Of a stretch of DNA of 64,000 nucleotides, positions 8,015 through 15,987 are shown in pieces (position 1 is the stretch's first letter; the number at the start of each line of letters is the position of its first letter). This stretch comes from Actinomadura graeca. GTDB lineage: Bacteria; Actinomycetota; Actinomycetes; Streptosporangiales; Streptosporangiaceae. The stretch is taken from assembly GCF_019175365.1 (NCBI RefSeq), contig NZ_CP059572.1, forward strand, positions 5,394,001 through 5,458,000, read 5' to 3'. Made by a program: the position numbers and the translations under genes. The notes under the pieces are model-generated. The model did not search any database. It was given only the letters and a program-made list of their open reading frames with translations, and was not told the origin of the DNA.

Positions 8015-8680
8015 TTACACCTCGCGGTGTACGCCCGCCGGTCCGGGGGCGGGGGCGAGCGCGGCGGTGAACATCGCGGTGAGCCGGTCGGTGAGCTCGG
8101 CGGGGTCGGCGGCGCGCAGGTCGTTCAGGCCGAGCAGCCGCCGGACGGGACCGCCGCCCATGATGATCGTGGACGCGAGGAGGGCGCGGGCGCGCGCGTC
8201 GGGCCCGCCGAGCTGCGCGGCGAGCGGCTCGACGATGGCGTCCTCCAGGTACCGCAGCAGGATCTGCTTGACCTCGGGATGCCCGGCGGACCGGTCGATC
8301 ATCCGGGTCATCGCGCTGACCGGGCGCCGGTCGACCTGCCGGACGAAGTGCTCGGCGAGCCGCCGGGGCAGCCCGTCCGGATCACCGGCGATCACCCCGC
8401 GCAGCGTGGACTCGCCTTCCAGCACCTCGCCGAACAGCGCGGCCTTGGAGCCGAAGTACCGGTTGACCAGCGCCGTGTTCGCGCCGGCGGACGCGGCGAT
8501 CATGCGGACGGTGACGCCCGCGTAGCCGTGCTCACCGAACAGGTCGCGGGCGGCGTCCAGGATGCGGCGCCGGGTCGCCGCCCGGTCGCGCTTCGGCCGC
8601 GCCGCCTCCACCGGCCGCGCCGCCTCCACCGGCCGCGCCGCCTCCCCGGCCTGCACCGTCACCCCGGCCTGCGTCGTCAT
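8015..8680 (-). CDS. TetR-family regulator, divergent from an MFS exporter
   Basis: A 221-residue TetR-type repressor. A disordered N-terminus (about 35 residues) includes a repeated AARPVE segment encoded by an 18-bp tandem repeat. The helix-turn-helix follows (RRRILDAARDLFGEHGYAG, then ANTALVNRYFGSKAALF), and the C-terminal helical domain probably binds the inducing compound. The ATG at 8680 has GGGGA and GGAA upstream. The gene is divergent from the large MFS transporter at 8780. The roughly 100 bp between them holds a perfect palindrome and a TetR-like operator, so repression of both genes is likely. Confidence 0.88.
   Translation of the reverse strand: MTTQAGVTVQAGEAARPVEAARPVEAARPKRDRAATRRRILDAARDLFGEHGYAGVTVRMIAASAGANTALVNRYFGSKAALFGEVLEGESTLRGVIAGDPDGLPRRLAEHFVRQVDRRPVSAMTRMIDRSAGHPEVKQILLRYLEDAIVEPLAAQLGGPDARARALLASTIIMGGGPVRRLLGLNDLRAADPAELTDRLTAMFTAALAPAPGPAGVHREV
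8594..8645. repeat. 18-bp tandem repeat, nearly three copies, inside the TetR gene
   Basis: Units beginning CGGCCGCGCCGCCTCC start at 8594, 8612 and 8630. Read on the minus strand they encode repeated Val-Glu-Ala-Ala-Arg-Pro before the DNA-binding domain. Copy number can vary without breaking the frame. Confidence 0.75.
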
Positions 8681-8730
8681 CGCCGTTCCATCCCCGATCA
8701 CCAGGTCACCGACGCCGTCCAGTATCCCCG

Positions 8731-8753
8731 ACTTGCAAGTAAACAAGCGTCTA
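8731..8753. promoter_or_regulatory. Probable TetR operator region
   Basis: ACTTGCAAGT (8731-8740) is a perfect 10-bp palindrome. It is followed directly by TAAACAAGCGTCTA (8740-8753), an imperfect palindrome of form TANAC-N4-GTNTA, which resembles TetR-family operators. Both lie between the divergent TetR and MFS genes, where a repressor would control both promoters. Confidence 0.5.
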
Positions 8754-8779
8754 CATAACATACATGCAAAGCACAGGTA

Positions 8780-11020
8780 ATGAGCTTCGATGGGGGCAGT
8801 GTGGTTCGAGCGAGCGCACCGGGGGACGTGCCGGCGGACGCGCCGGGGGTGACGCGGCCGCACTACACGCACCGCCAGATCCTGGAGATCCTCTCCGGGC
8901 TGATGATGGCGATGCTGACCGCGATGATCTCGACCTCCGTGGTCGGCACCGCGCTGCCGACGATCGTCGGCGACCTCGGCGGCCAGGACCAGCTCTCGTG
9001 GGTCGCGAGCGCGTCGCTGCTCACCATGACCGCCTCGACGCCCCTGTGGGGCAAGCTGTCGGACATCTTCGGCCGCAAACTGATGTTCCAGGGCGCGCTG
9101 CTGCTGTTCGTCGTCGCGTCCGTCGCGGCCGGGCTCTCCCAGAACATCGGCGAGCTGATCGCGGCCCGCGCCTTCCAGGGCCTCGGCGTCGGCGGGCTGT
9201 CCGCGCTGGCCCAGGTGATCCTCGGCGACGTCGTCGAACCGCGCCAGCGCGGCCGCTACTCCGGCTTCATGGGCGCGGTCTTCGGCGTCGCCACCGTCGC
9301 GGGCCCGCTGCTCGGCGGGTTCATCGTGGACGCGGACGGGCTCGGCTGGCGCTGGTGCTTCTACGTCTGCGTCCCGCTCGCGGTGGTCGCGTTCGCCGTC
9401 ATCCAGAAGGTGCTGAAGCTGCCGAAGGTCCGCCGCGACACCCGCATCGACGTGTTCGGCGCCTTCACCATCACCGGCGGCGCCACGACCGCGATGCTGC
9501 TGCTGTCCATGGGCGGGCAGCAGTTCGCGTGGAACTCGCGGTGGACTTACCTCCTTCTCGGCGCGACCGGCGTGCTGCTCGTGCTCGCGGCCGTCGCCGA
9601 GCGCACCGCCAGGGACCCGATCCTGCCGCCCCGGCTGTTCCGCAACCGGACGTTCGTGATCGCGGGCCTCACCTCGGTCTGCGTCGGCATCGCGATGTTC
9701 GGCGCCATGATCTACATGCCGCAGTACCTCCAGATCGTCAAGGGGATGAGCCCGACCTCCTCGGGCCTGATGACGCTGCCGCTGGTCGTCGGCATGCTCG
9801 TCACCTCCACCGGCTCCGGCCAGCTCGTCACCAGGACGGGCCGCTACAAGATCTTCCCGGTGCTCGGGCTGGTCTTCGTGGGCGCGTCGATGCTGCTGCT
9901 GTCGCGGCTGCACGTCGGCTCGTCGAAGCTGCTGATCGGCGCGGACATGGCCGTCCTCGGCATCGGGCTCGGCCTGACGCTCCAGATCCTCATCCTGGCC
10001 GCGCAGAACGCCGCGGCGCCCGCCGACCTGGCGTCCACCACGTCCGGGGTGTCGTTCTTCCGCAACCTCGGCGGCGCGATGGGCGTGGCCGCCTTCGGCG
10101 CGATCCTCACCAACCGGCTCGGGGACGAGCTGGCCGCCGGCGTGCGCGAGGCGCACATCTCCCTCCCGCCCGGCGGCGGCGAGCTCGGCTCGCCCCACCA
10201 GATCCAGGCGCTGCCCGAGCCGCTGAAGCACATCGTGCTGACCGCGTTCACCGACGCGCTGGAAAGCGTCTTCCTGGTCGGCGTCCCGGTCGCGGTGCTC
10301 GGCTTCCTCGCCGTGCTGGCGCTCAAGGAGGTGCCGCTGCGCGGTTCCGCCGGACGCGGCGCGCCCGCGAAGGACGCCCCGCCGTCCGACGCGGGCGTGG
10401 GCGTGGCCGGTGGGCACGCGCGCGGCCACGATCAGCGGCCCGCCGCCGGGCGGGAACCGGCCTCCGTCGTCGTCGGGGCCCCGTCCGACGAGGTGGTCGG
10501 CGCGATGAACGAGGCGGCAATGAACGGGACGCCGCCCAACGGCGCGTCCCCGCAGGGGCGCTTCGGCCACCCGGAGCACACCTCGCGGTCCGGGCACTCC
10601 GGCGCCGGTGTGGAGCGGTCCGAAACGGCGGACGCGCCGGTGGCGCGTGTTGATCGGCCGTCCACCGACCGGCCGTCCACCGGCCGGCCGCATCCGGTGG
10701 GCGGACGCGGTGGCGTCCCCGTGCGCGGCGTCGTGCGGTCCGGCACCGGCGAGCCCGTCCCGTCCGCCGCGCTGCGCGGCACCGTCCGCGGCGAGACCGG
10801 CCGCCCGGTCGCCGACGCCCGTGTCACCCTCGTGGACGCGGCGGGCGACGCGATCGCCATGGTGATCACCGGCCCGGACGGGGAGTACGCCTTCACCGAC
10901 CTCGTCGGAGGCCGGTACACCATCATCGCCTCCGGCTATCCGCCGGTGGCCACCGGGCTGTCGCTCTCCGGCGGCGGCGAGGACGGGCACGACATCGAGC
11001 TCGGCCATCCCGACCGGTGA
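8780..11020 (+). CDS. DHA2-type MFS drug exporter with C-terminal carboxypeptidase-regulatory-like domain
   Basis: A 746-residue protein. Residues 30 to about 520 are a 14-helix major facilitator transporter with the conserved loop GKLSDIFGRK and the GPLLGGF motif of drug:H+ antiporters. A long disordered linker (about 525-655) rich in Pro, Gly and Ala follows. The C-terminal 80 residues look like a carboxypeptidase-regulatory/Cna-B-like beta sandwich (GRPVADARVTLVDAAG, then DGEYAFTDLVGGRYT). Families of this kind export hydrophobic drugs. The extra domain probably folds outside the transport core. The ATG at 8780 has a weak ribosome site; GTG at 8801, after a GGGGG run, is an alternative start. 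It is divergent from a TetR gene. Confidence 0.85.
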   Translation: MSFDGGSVVRASAPGDVPADAPGVTRPHYTHRQILEILSGLMMAMLTAMISTSVVGTALPTIVGDLGGQDQLSWVASASLLTMTASTPLWGKLSDIFGRKLMFQGALLLFVVASVAAGLSQNIGELIAARAFQGLGVGGLSALAQVILGDVVEPRQRGRYSGFMGAVFGVATVAGPLLGGFIVDADGLGWRWCFYVCVPLAVVAFAVIQKVLKLPKVRRDTRIDVFGAFTITGGATTAMLLLSMGGQQFAWNSRWTYLLLGATGVLLVLAAVAERTARDPILPPRLFRNRTFVIAGLTSVCVGIAMFGAMIYMPQYLQIVKGMSPTSSGLMTLPLVVGMLVTSTGSGQLVTRTGRYKIFPVLGLVFVGASMLLLSRLHVGSSKLLIGADMAVLGIGLGLTLQILILAAQNAAAPADLASTTSGVSFFRNLGGAMGVAAFGAILTNRLGDELAAGVREAHISLPPGGGELGSPHQIQALPEPLKHIVLTAFTDALESVFLVGVPVAVLGFLAVLALKEVPLRGSAGRGAPAKDAPPSDAGVGVAGGHARGHDQRPAAGREPASVVVGAPSDEVVGAMNEAAMNGTPPNGASPQGRFGHPEHTSRSGHSGAGVERSETADAPVARVDRPSTDRPSTGRPHPVGGRGGVPVRGVVRSGTGEPVPSAALRGTVRGETGRPVADARVTLVDAAGDAIAMVITGPDGEYAFTDLVGGRYTIIASGYPPVATGLSLSGGGEDGHDIELGHPDR

Positions 11021-11200
11021 CGGACCCGAGCGGCCGACGACGAGAGCACGAACCTGGAGTGCGGGTCGTTCGTGGGTGACGATCACGGTCTGCGCGCATC
11101 GGTGCGGACGGAGGGCGGATGGGCCGTCCGGCACGCCGTCGTGACGAGAGCCGCGGGCGCGTGTCGGCCGTCGGCCCGCGTCGGCCGCTCCGGCGGCGGG

Positions 11201-12139
11201 TCAGCGGCCCTTGAGCTCGCGGACGAGGCGGTCGGCGGCGGCGCGGTCCGGAGGGCCGGTCACGACGACCTTGCCGTCCAGGATCGCCATGTCCACGCGG
11301 GGCAGCGTGACGAGCCGCTCGCGCACGACGAAGGCCAGGTCGCGGCCCACCGTCGCGCGGGTCAGGTCGGCGAACGCCCGCCGGTCGACCGGCCGCAGCG
11401 TGACCGCGACGTCGTAGCCGGTGCCCTTGGACCGCTGCACGCGCAGGTCGGACACCTTGTGGATCGCGATGCCCTGGGAGAGCCGGTAGCAGACCGGGCC
11501 GGTGCTCGCCTGCCCGGTGATCCCCGGCGTGCCCGCGGGGCACTGGCCCGGCGCGGACTGGGTGACCGGGTAGACGTGCAGCGGCGCGGTCAGCGTCACC
11601 GGCTGCGTCCGCCGTGACGCCGCGACCAGCCCGCCGGTCACCGCGACCGCCGCGATCAGCAGGCCCAGGGTCATGACCATGATGAGCAGCGACGACCGGT
11701 GCTCGGCGGCGGCCCGTGCCGGGGGCCTCGGCGGCTGCCGCACCCGCTGCGCTGCGCGGCTGCGCTTGGCCTCGGCCTGGGCGCGCCTCCGCTGGGCGGC
11801 CCGCTCGCGGCGCCGCCGCGCCTCCGCGTCCGGCCCGGCGCCGCCCGTGTAGGAGGCGGCGGGGAGCGGCTGCGTCCCCGCGTCCGCGATCGAGGTCTCG
11901 GGGGGCATCGAGGTGTCGGGGGGCAGGGTGGCGCTCGGGGCGGGCGGCCGATCCCGCGCGGGTCTTTGCGCGGGGCCAGGCGGCTGCGCCGGCGGGATCC
12001 GGGGGATCGTCGGCTGCGCGGGGGCGACGAGCTGCGCCGCGGGCCGGGGGGCGGCGGGGGCGGGCGCCGGGTCACCTGGGGACGGGGCAGGCGGCCGATC
12101 CTTCGAACGGTCCCTGCCACGGCGCGGAACGACCCGCAT
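11201..12139 (-). CDS. Single-pass membrane protein with SecD-like periplasmic head domain
   Basis: A 312-residue protein. Residues 1-155 are Pro/Ala/Arg-rich and probably disordered in the cytoplasm. One transmembrane helix follows (about 160-185, LLIMVMTLGLLIAAVAVTGG). The C-terminal 125 residues resemble the P1-head subdomain of SecD/SecDF (hydrophobic strands, CYRLSQG, a VRERLVTLP turn). It lacks the remaining SecD helices, so it is not a full translocase subunit. Such short SecD-like proteins occur in actinomycetes with no assigned role. The ATG at 12139 was chosen because GGAGG lies five bases upstream. Confidence 0.65.
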   Translation of the reverse strand: MRVVPRRGRDRSKDRPPAPSPGDPAPAPAAPRPAAQLVAPAQPTIPRIPPAQPPGPAQRPARDRPPAPSATLPPDTSMPPETSIADAGTQPLPAASYTGGAGPDAEARRRRERAAQRRRAQAEAKRSRAAQRVRQPPRPPARAAAEHRSSLLIMVMTLGLLIAAVAVTGGLVAASRRTQPVTLTAPLHVYPVTQSAPGQCPAGTPGITGQASTGPVCYRLSQGIAIHKVSDLRVQRSKGTGYDVAVTLRPVDRRAFADLTRATVGRDLAFVVRERLVTLPRVDMAILDGKVVVTGPPDRAAADRLVRELKGR

Positions 12140-12288
12140 CGTCACCTCCCCGACTGCGTGATCTCCTCAGTCTTTCAGGACGAGCGAGAGCCGCGCATCG
12201 TGCCCTGGCCCAACATGGCGGTACGGCCGCGACGGTGCCCGTCCCGTGGTAACGGTGCCCCGTCGACGCCGTTTCAATGCGCGAAAGA

Positions 12289-12319
12289 GCCCGCCCCCGG
12301 ACGTGACCCGGGGGCGGGC
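12289..12319 (-). terminator. Intrinsic terminator of korAB
   Basis: GCCCGCCCCCGG (12289-12300) and CCGGGGGCGGGC (12308-12319) form a perfect 12-bp stem around ACGTGAC. On the minus strand it is followed by TCTTTCGC, and it lies about 90 bases beyond the korB stop. Confidence 0.75.
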
Positions 12320-12407
12320 CTGCGGCATCGTGCCGAAGAAACGGCCTCGCCCATCGCGCGGGCGCCGTGCCCGTCCGGTCCCTCCGCCGAGGACCGCGGG
12401 GACGGCG

Positions 12408-13502
12408 CTAGTCGATGCGCCAGGTGTCACCACTGCCAAGCAGGGCTGCCAGATCGCCCCTGCCCTGCGACCCGACGGCCTCGTCGACCTGCTCGCGCAT
12501 CAGCTCGTCGTAGGACGGGCGGTCGACGTCGCGGAACACGCCGATCGGGGTGTGCTCGAACGCCGGGGAGTCCAGCCGCGACAGCGCGAACGCCTGCGAC
12601 GGGTCCGGGTCGTGCGCGTCGTGCACGGCGATCTCGGACGGGTCCACGTCCGCGACGTCCACGACCTCGAACGACCCCGACCGGGTGCGGCGCAGCGCCT
12701 TGGTCCGCTCGGCGCCGAACACGATGGGCTCGCCGTGCTCCAGCCGGACGGTCACGTCGTCGCGGACGGCGGCGTCCTTGAGGGGGTCGAACGCGCCGTC
12801 GTTGAAGATGTTGCAGTTCTGGTAGATCTCCACCAGCGCGGTCCCGCGGTGCTCCGCCGCCGCCCGCAGCACCGACTGGAGGTGCTTGCGGTCGGAGTCG
12901 ATCGTCCGGGCGACGAAGGTGCCCTCCGCGCCGATCGCGAGCGACAGCGGGTTGAACGGCGCGTCGAGCGAGCCCATCGGCGTCGACTTGGTGATCTTGC
13001 CGAGCTCGGACGTCGGCGAGTACTGGCCCTTGGTCAGCCCGTAGATCCGGTTGTTGAACAGCAGGATCTTCAGGTTGACGTTGCGGCGCAGCGCGTGGAT
13101 CAGGTGGTTGCCGCCGATGGACAGGGCGTCCCCGTCCCCCGTGACGACCCACACCGACAGGTCGGGACGGGAGGTCGCGAGGCCCGTCGCGATCGCGGGC
13201 GCGCGGCCGTGGATCGAGTGGAACCCGTAGGTGTTCATGTAGTACGGGAACCGGGACGAGCAGCCGATGCCGGACACGAACGTGATGTTCTCCCGGCGCA
13301 GCCCCAGCTCGGGCAGGAAGGACTGGACGGCCGCGAGGATCGCGTAGTCACCGCACCCGGGGCACCAGCGCACCTCCTGATCGGTCTTGAAGTCCTTCAT
13401 CTTCTGCGGCTCGTCCGCCTTCGGGACGAGGGAGAGCAGGGACCGCCCCGCCGGCCCGCGAGAGCCGTTCACCCCGTCGCCGCCCACGGCGCTGTCACTC
13501 AC
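12408..13502 (-). CDS. korB: 2-oxoacid:ferredoxin oxidoreductase, beta subunit
   Basis: A 364-residue subunit that binds thiamine diphosphate and a [4Fe-4S] cluster. Cys47 and Cys50 (WCPGCGDY), Cys81 (GIGCSSR) and Cys230 (QNCNIFND) are the cluster ligands. TGDGDALSIGG (about 121-131) with N150/N151 is the thiamine diphosphate and Mg site. With KorA it converts 2-oxoglutarate (or another 2-oxoacid) and CoA to the acyl-CoA and CO2, reducing ferredoxin. Its GTG start lies eight bases inside the end of korA, so the two are translated together. The neighbouring nuo cluster lacks the NADH module and could use the reduced ferredoxin; that link is inference. Confidence 0.93.
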   Translation of the reverse strand: MSDSAVGGDGVNGSRGPAGRSLLSLVPKADEPQKMKDFKTDQEVRWCPGCGDYAILAAVQSFLPELGLRRENITFVSGIGCSSRFPYYMNTYGFHSIHGRAPAIATGLATSRPDLSVWVVTGDGDALSIGGNHLIHALRRNVNLKILLFNNRIYGLTKGQYSPTSELGKITKSTPMGSLDAPFNPLSLAIGAEGTFVARTIDSDRKHLQSVLRAAAEHRGTALVEIYQNCNIFNDGAFDPLKDAAVRDDVTVRLEHGEPIVFGAERTKALRRTRSGSFEVVDVADVDPSEIAVHDAHDPDPSQAFALSRLDSPAFEHTPIGVFRDVDRPSYDELMREQVDEAVGSQGRGDLAALLGSGDTWRID

Positions 13503-15336
13503 TGTCGATCACATCCTGGATGACGCCCTGGAGTTCCTCGGCCTTGAAGGGAAGGCCGCGGACCTGGTTGTAGCCGATCACGTCGACGAGGAACCGGCCG
13601 CGCAGCAGCAGCGCGAGCTGGCCGAGGTTGATCTCCGGCACCACGACCTTGTCGTAGGACCGCAGGACCTCGGGCAGGTTCGCCGGGAAGGGATTGAGGT
13701 GCCGCAGGTGGGCCTGCGCGACGCGCTGCCCGTTCCCGCGGACGCGGCGGACGGCCGCGGAGATCGCCCCGAACGTCCCGCCCCACCCGAGCACCAGCAC
13801 CCGGGCCTCACCGGACGGGTCGTCCACGGCGAGGGGCGCGATGTCGTTCGCGATGCCGTCGACCTTGGCCTGCCGGAGCCGGACCATGCGGTCGTGGTTG
13901 GCCGGGTCGTAGGAGATGTTCCCGGACCCGTCGGCCTTCTCCAGGCCGCCGATCCGGTGCTCCAGCCCGGCCGTGCCCGGGATCGCCCATGGCCGGGCCA
14001 GGGTCTCCGGGTCGCGCCGGAACGGCTGGAAGTCCTCCTGGCCGGGAGCCGCGAAGTCCGGCTCGATCCGCGGCAGCGACGCCACGTCCGGCAGCCGCCA
14101 CGGCTCGGAGCCGTTGGCGAGGTAGCCGTCGGACAGCAGGATGACCGGGGTGCGGTACTTCACCGCGATCCGGGCCGCCTCCAGCGCGGCGTCGAAGCAG
14201 TCGGACGGCGACTGCGGCGCGATCACCGGGACCGGCGCCTCGCCGTTGCGGCCGTGCATGGCCTGGAGCAGGTCCGCCTGCTCGGTCTTGGTCGGCAGCC
14301 CGGTGGACGGCCCGGCGCGCTGCACGTCGATCACCAGCAGCGGCAACTCGGTCGCCACGCCGAGCCCGATCGTCTCGCTCTTCAGCGCGATGCCCGGCCC
14401 GGACGTCGTCGTGACGCCGAGGGACCCGCCGAACGAGGCGCCGAGCGCGGCGCCGACCGCGGCGATCTCGTCCTCCGCCTGGAACGTTCTGACCCCGAAC
14501 TTCTTGTGCTTGGACAGCTCGTGCAGGATGTCGGACGCCGGGGTGATCGGGTAGGAGCCCAGGTAGATCGGCAGTCCGCTCCGCTCACCGGCCGCGACCA
14601 GCCCGTACGCCAGTGCCACGTTCCCGGTGATGTTGCGGTACACGCCCGGGTCGTGCTCGGCCGGCTTGATCTCGTACTGCACCGAGAACGCCTCGGTGGT
14701 CTCGCCGTAGCTCCAGCCCGCCTGGAACGCGGCGATGTTGGCCTTCATGATGTCGGGCTTGCGGGCGAACTTCTTCTCCAGGAACGAGACCGTCCCCTCG
14801 GTGGGCCGGTGGTACAGCCACGACAGCAGCCCGAGGGCGAACATGTTCTTGGCGCGCTCGGCGTCCTTCTTGGAGATCTCGAAGCCGGTGAGGGCCGTCA
14901 CCGTCATCGAGGTCAGCGGCAGCGCGTGGACCCGGTACTCGGCGAGCGAGCCGTCCTGGACCGGGTCGGCCGCGTAGCCGACCTTCGCGAGGTTCCGCTT
15001 GGTGAACTCGTCGGTGTTGACGATCAGATCCGCCCCGCGGGGGAGGTCCCCGAGGTTGGCCTTGAGGGCGGCGGGATTCATCGCGACCAGGACGTTGGGC
15101 GCGTCGCCCGGTGTCAGGATGTCGTGGTCGGCGAAGTGCAACTGGAAACTGGACACGCCGGGGAGGGTTCCGGCAGGGGCACGGATCTCGGCCGGGAAGT
15201 TCGGCAGCGTCGACAAGTCGTTGCCGAACGCCGCCGTCTCCTGGGTGAAGCGGTCGCCGGTCAACTGCATGCCGTCACCGGAGTCACCGGCGAAGCGGAT
15301 GATGACCCGGTCGAGTTGCTGGACCTGTTTGGTCAC
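13495..15336 (-). CDS. korA: 2-oxoacid:ferredoxin oxidoreductase, alpha subunit (gamma-alpha fusion)
   Basis: A 613-residue subunit. The N-terminal 190 residues form the gamma-type domain (FAGDSGDGMQLTG, then AMNPAAL). The remainder is the alpha domain with the EDEIAAVGAALGASFGG segment and TTSGPG. This fused arrangement is the usual actinobacterial KorA. Translation begins at GTG 15336, about ten bases after a GAGGAGG. The gene is first in a two-gene operon with korB and ends by overlapping it by eight bases. An iron-box-like sequence lies about 65 bases upstream, fitting a protein pair that needs Fe-S clusters. Confidence 0.93.
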   Translation of the reverse strand: MTKQVQQLDRVIIRFAGDSGDGMQLTGDRFTQETAAFGNDLSTLPNFPAEIRAPAGTLPGVSSFQLHFADHDILTPGDAPNVLVAMNPAALKANLGDLPRGADLIVNTDEFTKRNLAKVGYAADPVQDGSLAEYRVHALPLTSMTVTALTGFEISKKDAERAKNMFALGLLSWLYHRPTEGTVSFLEKKFARKPDIMKANIAAFQAGWSYGETTEAFSVQYEIKPAEHDPGVYRNITGNVALAYGLVAAGERSGLPIYLGSYPITPASDILHELSKHKKFGVRTFQAEDEIAAVGAALGASFGGSLGVTTTSGPGIALKSETIGLGVATELPLLVIDVQRAGPSTGLPTKTEQADLLQAMHGRNGEAPVPVIAPQSPSDCFDAALEAARIAVKYRTPVILLSDGYLANGSEPWRLPDVASLPRIEPDFAAPGQEDFQPFRRDPETLARPWAIPGTAGLEHRIGGLEKADGSGNISYDPANHDRMVRLRQAKVDGIANDIAPLAVDDPSGEARVLVLGWGGTFGAISAAVRRVRGNGQRVAQAHLRHLNPFPANLPEVLRSYDKVVVPEINLGQLALLLRGRFLVDVIGYNQVRGLPFKAEELQGVIQDVIDSE

Positions 15337-15400
15337 AGAGGAAGACCTCCTCGACGCGCAGCGTCCGTCCCGGGGGAGGCACCCGGGATCATGACGCTAC

Positions 15401-15414
15401 TTAGGCTTACCTTC
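15401..15414. promoter_or_regulatory. Possible DtxR/IdeR-type iron box upstream of korA
   Basis: TTAGGCTTACCTTC matches 11 of the last 14 positions of the actinobacterial iron-box consensus (TTAGGTTAGGCTAACCTAA). It lies 65 bases before the korA start, where a DtxR-type regulator could act. The left half-site is poor. Confidence 0.35.
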
Positions 15415-15900
15415 ATGGTATGTCCGGAGTGGAATGCTCTTCTCGGGGGACGGGGGGATACCGGATGGGGCACGGCGCTCACGCGCGTCCGCTCTCCGGC
15501 CCGCCGATGGCCGCCGGTCGTAGAGAAATCGACCGGAAAGTACCACTCCGCCCGTCATGTGACATCCCGCTTCCAGGGAGGTCGGCCCCGTAACACAAGA
15601 GGTATCACTGCGACCTGAAGTTCATCTGAATCCCCTGGATTCGGGCAGGTCCTATCCGGTGGTACGACCTGGACGGGCGCCCGGGTTCACAGCGAACACA
15701 GGCAGCTGGCCTGGCGGCGCAGGTCGACATGGAGCCGACGCACGAGCCGCGCAGGGTTCGTCGAGGAGCCGAGGCCCCCGGGCACGGAGTTCACGCCACG
15801 AAGTGTAGACAGTGCTGATTGCACCCCGGCCCAGTGGCCCTCGCCTAGCGGCTCGGCCCCCTGACCGTGCTGTGCGAGCGCGTCATCGCTTCGCGATCGG

Positions 15901-15936
15901 CCCCGTGAGGCTCGCCTTCGGCATTGCCTCACGGGG
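15901..15936. terminator. Hairpin downstream of the 560-residue membrane protein gene
   Basis: CCCCGTGAGGC (15901-15911) and GCCTCACGGGG (15926-15936) form a perfect 11-bp stem. An outer pair, GAGCGCG (15876-15882) and CGCGCTC (15944-15950), can extend it. It lies about 50 bases after the minus-strand stop at 15988. The rest of 15415-15900 holds no gene that I can support. Confidence 0.6.
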
Positions 15937-15987
15937 CTGGTAGCGCGCTCGCGTGACGGTTGAGGTCGTTGTGACCGAGTTGGCGCT

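Noticed and set aside
8015..11134. A 1,039-codon minus-strand open frame
   Set aside because: Only its last 221 codons are a real TetR gene. The rest is antisense to the MFS transporter, with shadow-type Arg/Gly/Asp composition.
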